From CAYNFH01 sp964396385 (GTDB lineage: Bacteria > Armatimonadota > Chthonomonadetes > Chthonomonadales > CAJBBX01), in contig CAYNFH010000111.1 of NCBI GenBank assembly GCA_964396385.1, positions 1-20,515 of the forward strand: a stretch of DNA of 20,515 bases, in the 5' to 3' direction. The notes under the pieces were generated by a model. The model did no database searches. It saw only the letters and a program-made list of their open reading frames with translations, and was not told the origin of the DNA. How positions within the stretch are numbered: the first letter of the stretch is position 1; the number at the start of each line of letters is the position of its first letter. Made by a program: the position numbers and the translations under genes. This document shows, piece by piece, positions 1 to 6,999 of this stretch.

Positions 1-154
1 GAAGCCCGCGCAGCGGCTCGTTATGAGGGGAGGCGGAGGGGGCGAATGAAGCCCCTTCAGCGGGAGCCTGAGGGCCGCGCCCTCGGAACCAGCCTCGTGG
101 TGGCCGCATGGCAGGCTCCGCCGCCATCCTGGAAGAGAGGTTCCCAACGGCCAA

Positions 155-274
155 GTGCGAGTAAGCGGACACCGACACAGCAAGGGAGACCTGGTCCTGG
201 CGCAATACTACATGCCCAGGACCGGCGAGTCCAAGCCGACGCGGATGCTCGTGCTCTCCACCTGGCCCTTTTAG
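155..274 (+). pseudogene. Possible PemK/MazF-like toxin fragment
   Basis: A short reading frame (GTG at 155, TAG at 272-274) translates to about 39 residues. It contains KGDLVL near its start and a TRMLVLS stretch about 20 residues later. That resembles the N-terminal strand pair of PemK/MazF RNases (GDIVLV, then RPALVLS), but the arginine-proline is changed to TRM and the frame stops where a full toxin would continue for about 70 more residues. A short frame ending in TAA at 162-164 overlaps its start, as an antitoxin tail would, but it has an in-frame stop at 69-71 and no recognisable fold. I read this as a decayed toxin gene at best. Chance resemblance in GC-rich DNA is the main alternative. 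Confidence 0.25.
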
Positions 275-368
275 CGCGCGCGGCACGGACCACCTGCTGT
301 GCGCCCTGAACCAGGCAGCCTCCATGGCCTCTTACGCTGATCTCGTGGCGGATACGATGAACGTCAGA

Positions 369-674
369 CTAAGCGGCGGCGATGGAGGTAGGAGAATGGA
401 GGCGCTCCAGCCTTTCGAGCAGCTTTTCGAACGCCTCTTCTGCGTCGTCGCCCGAGACAGTCTCCATAGGGAGAATAGTGATCGGTACTCCCTGTTTGGT
501 CCAGGCATCCGGCAGGTCGCTGAGTTGGACGGCGTCCAGATTGGCCTGCAGGGGCCATGTGACATTGCCATCGTGAAAACAGGTGTGACCGTGGACGTGA
601 TCAAGCCATCCCAACATGGTCGGATGCTCTACATCGCCAAACACAACGGGCCTGAAGGTCCTTGTCACAACCAT
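369..674 (-). CDS. Hypothetical protein, 101 aa
   Basis: I do not recognise this protein. The chosen start is the ATG at 672-674, which overlaps the stop of the upstream gene (TGA at 665-667) by ten bases, a typical translational-coupling layout. A start further upstream at 749 would give 126 residues but would overlap the neighbour by 85 bases. The product is soluble and acidic towards the end. Its middle is rich in histidine and tryptophan (HPTMLGWLDHVHGH), and a short charged helix lies near the C-terminus (EEAFEKLLERLERL). No signal peptide or membrane segment is visible. With the preceding gene it forms a two-gene unit. The arrangement would fit a toxin/antitoxin or effector/immunity pair, but nothing in the sequence proves this. 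Confidence 0.5.
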   Translation of the reverse strand: MVVTRTFRPVVFGDVEHPTMLGWLDHVHGHTCFHDGNVTWPLQANLDAVQLSDLPDAWTKQGVPITILPMETVSGDDAEEAFEKLLERLERLHSPTSIAAA

Positions 675-1312
675 TGCCGGATTCCTTCCCGGGAGAGCCT
701 CATTTGCCGGTAGAATGCCCTCCCTCTGTCCAATTCTACCAGTGTGCATGCTGGAAGCGCAACGCTCCAGGTAGACAGCAAGAGGCCAAGCACGTCCGGG
801 AGGTCATCTTCCCTCAAGGGGTTGGCGAATAGGAAGGCCGCTGCTGATATCTCCGTTCCCAGGGCTCGCGCCCACGCCTCCCAGTATCCCGCTTCCTCCC
901 AACACGCCTTGGCGTGGGCGCGCCAGTAGCCGGGGCCGGGCCGGATAACGTACAGTGGGGCCCTAACTCCGAGAGTGCCGTAAGCCATCAATTCCTGGTA
1001 CTCGTGCCAGTAAAGCGCCCGCGCCGCCGGGTGTCCTCCCGCGATGGCGTACCAGACGGGATCGGCATTCACGAACCTGCCTTGAACCACGTGCATGTAC
1101 GCCGCTACATTGGCGACCTCGTCCCGCGAGACGGCGTAGTGGGGAATCACGCCCCCCGGATCCGGCCCAGAGAGCACATCCGCGGCATGGTCGGCCTCCT
1201 GCTGCGACACGCCTCTGCTGGCGAGCTCGCGCTCCAGATCATCACCGTACACAAACCCATGTCCCCGGGGCATGGCTGGAGGATTCCGCGTCTCGGCCGC
1301 TGCTTCCTTCAA
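665..1312 (-). CDS. Hypothetical protein, up to 215 aa
   Basis: This is an unrecognised soluble protein. The longest frame opens with TTG at 1312. An ATG at 1271-1273 (MPRGHGFVYGDD) would give 202 residues and is as likely, because neither start has a clear Shine-Dalgarno site. The middle carries a run rich in aromatic and charged residues (ALYWHEYQELMAYG), followed some 25 residues later by YWRAHAKACWEEAGYWEAWA. The spacing of histidines and glutamates recalls a metal-binding or enzymatic core, but I cannot name a family. The C-terminal third is hydrophobic-rich but does not look like a membrane segment. The gene overlaps the 101-residue gene downstream and is probably co-transcribed with it. 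Confidence 0.5.
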   Translation of the reverse strand: MKEAAAETRNPPAMPRGHGFVYGDDLERELASRGVSQQEADHAADVLSGPDPGGVIPHYAVSRDEVANVAAYMHVVQGRFVNADPVWYAIAGGHPAARALYWHEYQELMAYGTLGVRAPLYVIRPGPGYWRAHAKACWEEAGYWEAWARALGTEISAAAFLFANPLREDDLPDVLGLLLSTWSVALPACTLVELDRGRAFYRQMRLSREGIRQWL

Positions 1313-1395
1313 AATGCCCGCAGGTGCGTGTGACCGCCGGTGGGCAGAGCCAGACGCGGCTGGTCCACAGCGGCGGAAGTTACCTCTCGGCGTGC

Positions 1396-1430
1396 CAGTC
1401 GTCAGTCGTCAGTCGTCGGTCGTCAGTCAT
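1396..1430. repeat. Five 7-base tandem units
   Basis: Three exact CAGTCGT units (1396-1416) are followed by CGGTCGT and CAGTCAT. This is a microsatellite-like tract. It has no spacers, so it is not a CRISPR. Confidence 0.85.
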
Positions 1431-1442
1431 GGGAACCGGGAG

Positions 1443-1457
1443 TGAGACATTGTCTCA
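1443..1457. promoter_or_regulatory. 15-base palindrome, copy 1
   Basis: TGAGACA-T-TGTCTCA is a perfect inverted repeat with 7-base arms around one central base, followed by AA. The same palindrome recurs exactly 150 bases to the right with C at the centre. It could be an operator for a dimeric regulator or the remnant of a mobile-element end. No known regulator is assigned. Confidence 0.45.
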
Positions 1458-1592
1458 AATTGTATATTGGCGCGGCGGTGCCAGATCACCCCCCAACCCC
1501 CTATGAGGGGGAGCGTTCGAGGGACGCGGGATTCCCACGAGATCTTGTAGCTGTGGCGGGCCTGGGGACCGGCAAGTAAGTGTGAGCCGGCG

Positions 1593-1607
1593 TGAGACAC
1601 TGTCTCA
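1593..1607. promoter_or_regulatory. 15-base palindrome, copy 2
   Basis: TGAGACA-C-TGTCTCA is the second copy. Identity with copy 1 extends one base to the left (G) and two bases to the right (AA), which argues for a common origin or shared binding site rather than chance. Confidence 0.45.
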
Positions 1608-1948
1608 AAATAGCTAATCCAGGCGATGGGGAGGAGCGGCGGCGCCGGATTATGGATGCGATTGGCTACAGGAGCGTGTGCGGTATTGGGTAGAGGCTGC
1701 GTAAAAAGCGAAGAAAGCGTAATAAGGGGTGTACAGCCCCCGTTTCAAGCTCAACCGGGGAGGAATCCGATCTTGCGGGAAAAGCGCGGTAAGCGCGGTA
1801 AGGGTGCAGGTTTCGCCCATGCCGGGCTGGATGGACATCCTCTATACAGTGCGCGCAGCGTCTTCATAGTTCTCCGCCCCTAATACGATCTCCCCCGCCA
1901 CCCGCCTTTTTGCCCGCCTGGGCTTCCGCGACGGGACCGCCCGCCCCT

Positions 1949-2041
1949 GAACCGATGGCTGATTTCTGATGGGTGACGGCGGATGTGGCGCAGATTCCGG
2001 AGTACATCCGAGTTCAGCCATCCTACATCCGCCATTGGTTC
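1949..2041. repeat. Inverted-end repeat element, copy 1
   Basis: This 93-base segment is bounded by GAACCGATGGC and its near-perfect inverse (GCCATTGGTTC, one mismatch). Inside it are further complementary pieces based on GGCGGATGT/ACATCCGCC. It is collinear, 904 bases to the left, with the element at 2853-2945. Similarity between the two copies runs on to about 2074, with ten differences in about 132 aligned bases by my own count. Weaker similarity begins at about 1884 (TACGATCTCCCC), interrupted by a gap of a few tens of bases. The structure suits a non-autonomous, MITE- or REP-like repeat able to form a stem. Confidence 0.7.
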
Positions 2042-2073
2042 GGCCGGTAGAACGACAGCAGCTAGCCGGCGTA
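2023..2073 (-). pseudogene. Decayed tail of a gene like that at 2927-3262
   Basis: Read on the minus strand, this stretch gives YAG-stop-LLSFYRPNQWRM-stop. The last residues of the intact gene at 2927-3262 read YSGWLLSFYRLNRWRM-stop. A tryptophan codon (TGG) has become TAG, and the sequence further upstream is unrelated. This is a remnant of the 3' end of a second copy of that gene, carried with the adjoining repeat element. Confidence 0.65.
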
Positions 2074-2142
2074 GGCACCAGGTCAGCGGCAGCCCCGGAC
2101 GCACGAGAGATATGGCGAATCTGGCGTTTTGGCTCTTACGCC

Positions 2143-2514
2143 TCACGGCACAGGCTCGATGGATACGTCGCCTCCAGCCGTGACCCGCATGTGCAGATCC
2201 GAACCATGCAAGAGAGCCATGCCTACCAACGGCGCGCCCTCTGCCTCCAGAATCAGCACGTCCTGCCAGCCACCGTGCCAGTATACGGAGCCGCGGTGGT
2301 AGTGCATCACGATGACGTGTCCTGCCGCCAGAGTTGCCTGGGTCGGCGCCTCGTACGGCAGCCCGAGTGCGGAGATCACTGTGGACGGCAGTGTGACATA
2401 GTCCGTAAAGCCCGTATCGACAACCGCGCCTACGTCCGCTTCGCGGCCCGCCGGCCCTCGGACGCGCAGCGAGATGACAGCTTCTCCACCACCAGTAACC
2501 TGCCCGGTGATCAT
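2143..2514 (-). CDS. Clan AA (retropepsin-like) aspartic protease
   Basis: This 123-residue single-domain protein matches the small prokaryotic clan AA aspartic protease pattern. It opens with MITGQV, has the catalytic aspartate in VVDTGFTDYVTLP (DTG near residue 33), and ends with the conserved VGMALLHGSDLHMRV stretch followed by a glycine-rich strand. Such proteins have one DTG motif and would act as homodimers. The gene overlaps its upstream partner by four bases (ATGA at 2511-2514), so the two are translationally coupled. Proteins of this family commonly sit beside a small partner like the one here and are often suspected of toxin/antitoxin-like or regulatory roles, but substrate and function are not established. 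No signal peptide is seen, so it is probably cytoplasmic. Confidence 0.85.
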   Translation of the reverse strand: MITGQVTGGGEAVISLRVRGPAGREADVGAVVDTGFTDYVTLPSTVISALGLPYEAPTQATLAAGHVIVMHYHRGSVYWHGGWQDVLILEAEGAPLVGMALLHGSDLHMRVTAGGDVSIEPVP

Positions 2515-2777
2515 GGCCTGCGGAGGCTGCGTCCGCCGATGCTCACGGCCGTGTCATAGCCCACGCGGCGGATGTACGGTACAGCTCCCGGACGCCTGGC
2601 CTTGAGGCGATCTAGTGCTGCGAGGTTCTCCGTCCCAAGCTCGTAATCCCCGCTGCTGATGTCAATTGCCAGGAACTCTCCGTTGTGCTCCGGCTCCAGG
2701 GCATCTTGAATAGTCTCGCGGTACAGCTCTTCGCCCCGGCGAACCACTTCCTCGTCAGTCAAGAGTGCCTGTCTCAT
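2511..2777 (-). CDS. Small partner protein of the aspartic protease
   Basis: The product has 88 residues. It begins with MRQALLTDEEVVRRGEELY, continues with HNGEFLAIDISSGDYELG and ends with a YIRRVG...SIGGRS segment. This is a widespread small-protein pattern found next to clan AA aspartic proteases in environmental bacteria and cyanobacteria, usually annotated as hypothetical. The start is well supported: GGGAGG lies six to seven bases upstream of the ATG at 2775-2777. The sequence CATATGATAGAAT further upstream could supply a -10 element, though no good -35 is visible. It is the first gene of a two-gene operon and overlaps the protease start by four bases. An antitoxin-like or substrate-adaptor role is plausible but inferred only from pairing. 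Confidence 0.75.
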   Translation of the reverse strand: MRQALLTDEEVVRRGEELYRETIQDALEPEHNGEFLAIDISSGDYELGTENLAALDRLKARRPGAVPYIRRVGYDTAVSIGGRSLRRP

Positions 2778-2852
2778 ATCGATCCTCCCGCGCGCCGCTC
2801 TGAGGCCATTCTATCATATGGATCCATACGATCTCCCCGGCCACCCGCCCCT

Positions 2853-2945
2853 GAACCGATGGCTGATTTCTGATGGGTGATGGCGGATGTGGCCCGGATT
2901 CCGGAGTACATCCGCGTTCAGCCATCCTACATCCGCCATCGGTTC
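2853..2945. repeat. Inverted-end repeat element, copy 2
   Basis: This 93-base segment has perfect 11-base inverted ends (GAACCGATGGC at 2853-2863, GCCATCGGTTC at 2935-2945) and internal pairing between GATGGCGGATGT and ACATCCGCCATC. The right end overlaps the stop codon and last codons of the gene at 2927-3262. It is about 92 percent identical to copy 1 by hand alignment, and the two direct copies enclose the protease/partner operon. Confidence 0.7.
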
Positions 2946-3262
2946 AGCCGGTAGAAGGAGAGCAGCCAGCCGGAGTATGGCTCGAGGAGCAGGTTCGGGA
3001 AGGCGTCAATGATGTCCGGGTCCAGAGACAGCTCCACCGCCCAGTTGTACGGCCCGCCCTCCCAGTAGACGGAGGCTTCCGCCTCGTCCCATCCGCCCTG
3101 CAGCACCCGTTCCCGGTCCCACACCTCCGGCCCACTCCGCGCCTCCGGTCGGTACCCGTGCTCTCTGCGTAGCATGCAACAGATCACCTCCGCAGCCTCT
3201 ACCGGCGTTGCTTTCGGGCGAACAGGGAGTCTCTTGGCCGACCGTAACAAAACTGAGTTCAT
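2927..3262 (-). CDS. Hypothetical protein, 111 aa
   Basis: This is an unrecognised soluble protein. The N-terminus is basic (MNSVLLRSAKRLPVRPK), the middle is charged and rich in tryptophan and tyrosine, and it ends in SFYRLNRWRM. A GGGGGG run five bases upstream of the ATG serves as the ribosome site. It starts 28 bases after the brxL stop on the same strand, so it may be read through from the BREX operon, but it has no known link to BREX. The last codons lie inside the inverted-end repeat, and a broken copy of the same tail exists about 900 bases downstream. That suggests the gene moved or was duplicated together with the repeat rather than being part of the defence system. Confidence 0.6.
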   Translation of the reverse strand: MNSVLLRSAKRLPVRPKATPVEAAEVICCMLRREHGYRPEARSGPEVWDRERVLQGGWDEAEASVYWEGGPYNWAVELSLDPDIIDAFPNLLLEPYSGWLLSFYRLNRWRM

Positions 3263-3283
3263 GAATGCCCCCCCTGGCCTACC

Positions 3284-3301
3284 TGAACGCTCATGCGTTC
3301 A
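3284..3301 (-). terminator. Hairpin across the brxL stop codon
   Basis: TGAACGC-TCAT-GCGTTCA forms a perfect 7-base stem with a 4-base loop, and the loop bases include the brxL stop codon. No U-tract follows, so it is at most a weak terminator or an mRNA-end stabiliser between brxL and the small gene downstream. Confidence 0.35.
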
Positions 3302-4784
3302 ACGGAGCCTCTGCGAAGTCTTGGAACGCCATCGTCTCCGGCACTTCGCACCGCAGATGTTCCTCAAACTGCCGATATTCCGCGTCTAGCGTGTAAAGCT
3401 GTTCCCATATAAGCTGCCGCAACCGGATGGCCGGAGCGACACACCACCGCAATAGCTCCTCGCCAGTGAACCCCCCGTGCGGAAAGAGAAGCTTCAGAAG
3501 GCCGCTTGCTATCGAGCGGACTGCCTCCTCGTTACGGCGGTACGGCCGGTCGCCGCACAGTCGCACGTGCTTGGCACAGAAGTGATCCGCTGCGAGATCG
3601 TTACGCAGAGCGATCAGAGCGTCCCCGAAGAGGTCTGACTTCAAGCCTACGGAAGACGCGAAGCACTCGCTTCCTAGCTTGCGGACTTCCCAGCCGGGAA
3701 TTAGGCCCCGCAGTCGATCCAAGAATGCGGTCTCCTGCAGGAACTTAGGCAGTTCCTTGATGACAGGATCCAGCAGCGGCCGTTGCTCCTGGTCGAGCGC
3801 GATGTTGGCCAACAGCACGAGGCCGCAGTCGCTGGAGAGCTCGTGCAGGCCACCTCGCGTCAGGCGGCCATTCGCGAGGTAACCCTTCAGGCCGCCAACA
3901 ATCTCCTCCGGCTTCTCGAACTTGAGGGTCTGAACCTCGTCAAGCACAACCACGGCGTACCGGGCCAGGATTCCGGGGAGACCATTGGCATTATTGACGA
4001 AGAGAACGGCGGGAGAGACATTGCCCGCACTGATGAGCCGGACCATGGGGCTGATGTTCTCATACACGTAGCTCTTGCCGGTCCCCTTGGGCGCAAGCTC
4101 GATCAGGTGCATGTTCTTCTGCACTAGCGGCAGCAGCCGACACAGAAGGAGCATCTGCTCCGCTTCATTAAGGGCTTCGGGATTATAGCCCATGGATATG
4201 AGCATCAGGGAGCGCCACTCCTCCAGACTGAACTCCCGCCGTGCCTCCTTCCAGAGGGAAATGTCCACGGTAGCCTGCATCGGCTTGAACGTTACAATGG
4301 CAGCGCCCTCTTGCAGGGACACTAGTTCTGCGACTCCCCACATCCCCTGCTTGAGCAGCGCGGGGAAACGCTCCACAATGTGTTCGGAGATGTGCGCATC
4401 GTCTATGCCGACTTGCGTGAGTTTGGCGATCTGGTCCTGCCGCTTTCGCTTGAGGAAGACCTCCACTTGGATCGGAGTGAGGATCTTTACCATCTCGCCC
4501 TGCCGTAGCCGGAACTTGATCACATTCTGATCATCGGGGCCGGGGATCACGCGCTCCGCCCAAGACTGCACTTTGGCAGCGTCCTCCGAAGATAAGGGGC
4601 CGGAGCCAGGCACCACGGTGTCAAGCACCCACTCGGCGACATAGGCCGGTATTCCGCGCCGCTGGAGGTGACTCATCGGCAGCCGCCGCTTATCGATCGC
4701 GAGCGAGCCGAAGACGCGCGTTACCTTCGCATCGAGTGCGGAAGATTCGCGCGCAACCGGGGTTGCGACCGGTGGATCCGACAT
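3291..4784 (-). CDS. brxL: BrxL, short BREX Lon-like AAA+ protein
   Basis: BrxL is the Lon-related AAA+ member of BREX. In studied systems it forms ring-shaped DNA-binding assemblies and is needed for phage exclusion rather than modification. This 497-residue protein has Walker A APKGTGKS (231-238), Walker B VVVLDE (278-283) and a FLDRLRG arginine-finger-like segment (354-360). The N-terminal part (IKFRLRQGEMVKIL, then the FKPMQATVDI strand region) resembles the BrxL N-terminal domain. Classical type 1 BrxL is nearer 680 residues and ends in a Lon-protease-like domain. Here the sequence ends soon after the AAA+ lid, and I see no Ser/Lys protease core. It is the last core gene of the operon, starting one base after the pglZ stop (TAGAATG). 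A GGGAG element nine bases upstream supports the ATG. Confidence 0.85.
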   Translation of the reverse strand: MSDPPVATPVARESSALDAKVTRVFGSLAIDKRRLPMSHLQRRGIPAYVAEWVLDTVVPGSGPLSSEDAAKVQSWAERVIPGPDDQNVIKFRLRQGEMVKILTPIQVEVFLKRKRQDQIAKLTQVGIDDAHISEHIVERFPALLKQGMWGVAELVSLQEGAAIVTFKPMQATVDISLWKEARREFSLEEWRSLMLISMGYNPEALNEAEQMLLLCRLLPLVQKNMHLIELAPKGTGKSYVYENISPMVRLISAGNVSPAVLFVNNANGLPGILARYAVVVLDEVQTLKFEKPEEIVGGLKGYLANGRLTRGGLHELSSDCGLVLLANIALDQEQRPLLDPVIKELPKFLQETAFLDRLRGLIPGWEVRKLGSECFASSVGLKSDLFGDALIALRNDLAADHFCAKHVRLCGDRPYRRNEEAVRSIASGLLKLLFPHGGFTGEELLRWCVAPAIRLRQLIWEQLYTLDAEYRQFEEHLRCEVPETMAFQDFAEAPLNA

Positions 4785-4785
4785 T

Positions 4786-6999
4786 CTATAAATCTCCCAG
4801 CAGGTCTCCGAGAATGTCCTCCCGGGCGTACATCTCTTCGGATTCGATAGTCACTGTTGCCTGGAATTCCCACCGCGCTCCGCTTTGCTGTTCCAGCGTC
4901 ACGAGGGCTGACGCCCTGCTGGCCTGAGCCTTCGTAGGCCAGGAGTCCACCGGCACCGGCGCGTCTAGACTAGATCGCGGCGCTGCCGTGCCAGCCAGGC
5001 CCGCGCGCTTAGGCGGCGCATCCCCAAACCGCAGGCTCAGTGAAACGAGCGCCAGCGGTATGTCGCCAGCGTTCTCCAGGTGTAGATTCAGCTCGCCCGG
5101 GCTTCCCGCTCTCCCCGCGCCGGTGAGGCGGCATACGGCGCGAGGCTTAGTGCGGTCACGAACAAGCTCCACCCAGGGGACGATCACCTCTTCCGGGTAA
5201 CAGCCACCATGGGTGAATAGCTCCGTACCCCGCCTGCCGTCGGCGGTAATGAAGCTGGCATCACCAAGAATGATTGCGCAGTCGTCTGGCAACTGGAATC
5301 GCTGAGCCTGAAGGTATGCAACATCGCCCTCCAGAGCAACGCCACTTTGATCGAATATCTTTGCAGAGCTCCCCCACGCAGCCCGGCCATGCGCCACCAT
5401 GCCATCCGGCGGTTCCAGCGCTCGGACAGACGGCCCGAGTAGCCGGCCGTGGTCTGTTGTGATGACGCATCGAAGCGGCATGCCGTCCGGAACGGCCAGC
5501 ATCGCACCTGCGATCTGATCTGCCAGGCGTATGAGCTGCCCTCTGGCGGCAGCCACTACGGACGGTCTGTCCGCCTGCGTGTGGTATGTGGAGTCAGGCT
5601 CTAGCACGCTCCAGACGTAGACATCCCCTGGAACTGCGGTTCGCATCCGTTCGGCTGGGTCCTGGTTCCGCGGGATGCTTTGCACGGACGAGAGCGAAGT
5701 GCCGCGGTCCGCGATAGCTACCGCTGGCGGAGCGCCACTCTGCAACGCGGGTTTACAGAACATGGTGATGGTAGGCAGCGGGGCCAGTGCCGCACGATGG
5801 GCCTCCACCGAAAGCCGCAGTGAGGACTGCTGGAGAGCACGAGCTAGAAGTTGGGAGTCCGGATAGTGCATTCCATCCAGTATCACCCACAACGTCACAC
5901 CCTCAGCGGCGCCGGATTGTAGGTTCCCGGATAGGGTGAAGGTCAGCTCCGCATGCCCGTCCCCTCCGTGCAGAGCCACGGGGTATGCGGCAAGGTACCA
6001 CTCGGCAAACTCTCTCGCAAGCTCCGTCACACGCTTTCGAGCAGAATCACCGCCATGCTCGGCCTGCCACTGCCTGAACGGAAGGTAACATTCCAGGAAC
6101 CACGCGAGAATCTCGATGCGAGAGGAGGGGACCGCGCCCGGGTCCTCCGGAGGTACCAGGTTGCGCAGGCGGGATCCGTAGGAGGCGGGCAAGGCCAGCT
6201 CGAGAGATTGAATAACCTGTAGAGAGACAGCCTCGGTATGGCGTGAGTAGTAGCCGTATGCCTCCTCGGCTATAACCTCGGCAAGGCGCGAAGGGATAGG
6301 TCGCGCGCTGATCCGCTCGTAGGATGCGCCACCGCTTTGCTGGATCTCCACGCTCCACCGCTCGCGGACCTGACGGAGTAAGTTGTCGGGAACGTCTACT
6401 GGGAAGGGGCCAAGCTCGCGCATGAGCGCGTCCGCTCCTTCTCCGAGACCAAGCCAGTCGTTCAGAAGGCGGCACGCAGCCTCGCGGTTCGACGCGCCAT
6501 ACAGCCCTTCCTCCGCAGCATCACATTCGGAGGCCCACCGCTCCGCCTGTAGCGTAACGAGTGGAGAGACATATGGCGCCACCAACTGGTCTGCAAGCCA
6601 TAGCAGCCACCTTGCCGCGTGTGCCCGAGAAGGATGAAGGTCCCACGGCCCGGAAGGGTAGACCGCTTGCAGGATTCCCCGGACGGTGAGAGACTCCGAA
6701 ATGCGGTCCAGGTTGGTGCCCAGCGCTGCCTTTAGCTCCGTCGCCTGCGCCACGGTGAGCGCGGGACAGGCCCTGCGGAGCGCAGCGACGGGCGACTCGA
6801 TTTCCCGATATGCGGTACCACGCCCGCGCAGGAAGGTTTCCGCCCATCTACAAAGCGCCTCGCCCCTAACCAACAACGGGCGGCCGGAAAGCGCCGTGTT
6901 CAGAAACTGGGCTTCACTCTCCACCACGAGGTAGGCAGACGGAGGGTTTCCGTCTCCTTGCCGGTCAAGGAGAACAGCCGAAGGTGTAGCCGCCGTCAC
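4786..6999 (-). CDS. pglZ: PglZ, BREX alkaline-phosphatase-fold protein
   Basis: PglZ is the signature protein of BREX, with an alkaline-phosphatase superfamily fold and an essential but poorly defined role. I place the start at GTG 6997-6999 (737 residues). It overlaps the brxC stop as GTGA, with GAGGAG eight bases upstream. An ATG at 7041 would overlap brxC by 46 bases and lacks such a site. Counted from the GTG, the fold shows the nucleophile-strand motif VILDGMHYPD (Asp about 375), PTITMFCKP (409-417), the metal-ligand motif CVITTDHGRL (Asp/His about 516-517) and FTHGGCYPEEVIVP (His about 597). These match PglZ motifs in order. An N-terminal region of about 350 helical residues precedes the domain, and a beta-rich tail follows it. 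It sits between brxC and brxL as in type 4 BREX. Confidence 0.9.
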   Translation of the reverse strand: MTAATPSAVLLDRQGDGNPPSAYLVVESEAQFLNTALSGRPLLVRGEALCRWAETFLRGRGTAYREIESPVAALRRACPALTVAQATELKAALGTNLDRISESLTVRGILQAVYPSGPWDLHPSRAHAARWLLWLADQLVAPYVSPLVTLQAERWASECDAAEEGLYGASNREAACRLLNDWLGLGEGADALMRELGPFPVDVPDNLLRQVRERWSVEIQQSGGASYERISARPIPSRLAEVIAEEAYGYYSRHTEAVSLQVIQSLELALPASYGSRLRNLVPPEDPGAVPSSRIEILAWFLECYLPFRQWQAEHGGDSARKRVTELAREFAEWYLAAYPVALHGGDGHAELTFTLSGNLQSGAAEGVTLWVILDGMHYPDSQLLARALQQSSLRLSVEAHRAALAPLPTITMFCKPALQSGAPPAVAIADRGTSLSSVQSIPRNQDPAERMRTAVPGDVYVWSVLEPDSTYHTQADRPSVVAAARGQLIRLADQIAGAMLAVPDGMPLRCVITTDHGRLLGPSVRALEPPDGMVAHGRAAWGSSAKIFDQSGVALEGDVAYLQAQRFQLPDDCAIILGDASFITADGRRGTELFTHGGCYPEEVIVPWVELVRDRTKPRAVCRLTGAGRAGSPGELNLHLENAGDIPLALVSLSLRFGDAPPKRAGLAGTAAPRSSLDAPVPVDSWPTKAQASRASALVTLEQQSGARWEFQATVTIESEEMYAREDILGDLLGDL

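Larger units (their letters stand above)
1313..1883. other. Gene-poor stretch with short repeats
   Basis: I see no convincing gene in this roughly 570-base stretch. It holds five 7-base tandem units at 1396-1430, two copies of a 15-base palindrome (1443-1457 and 1593-1607), a small GC hairpin (CCCCCT-ATG-AGGGGG, 1497-1511) and two tandem copies of AAGCGCGGT at 1782-1799. The short frames that cross it have no family features. It looks like decayed intergenic or accessory DNA. Confidence 0.6.

Noticed and set aside
46..309. An 87-codon plus-strand frame at the left edge
   Set aside because: The translation is low-complexity and basic with no family features. The competing frame with PemK-like residues is slightly better, though also weak.
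1396..1430. CRISPR-like short repeats
   Set aside because: The units are contiguous 7-mers with no spacers, hence a simple tandem repeat.
1497..1511. Hairpin CCCCCT-ATG-AGGGGG as a terminator
   Set aside because: No U-tract follows on either strand and no gene ends close by. It looks like a dispersed intergenic sequence.
1757..1872. A 38-codon minus-strand frame with GGAG four bases before ATG
   Set aside because: It is short, proline-rich, with no known match, and its middle includes the tandem AAGCGCGGT units. A good ribosome-site-like sequence alone is not enough.
1969..2559. A 196-codon plus-strand frame
   Set aside because: It runs antisense through the repeat and the aspartic protease gene. 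The protease has its DTG motif and proper coupling, so the minus strand is the coding one.
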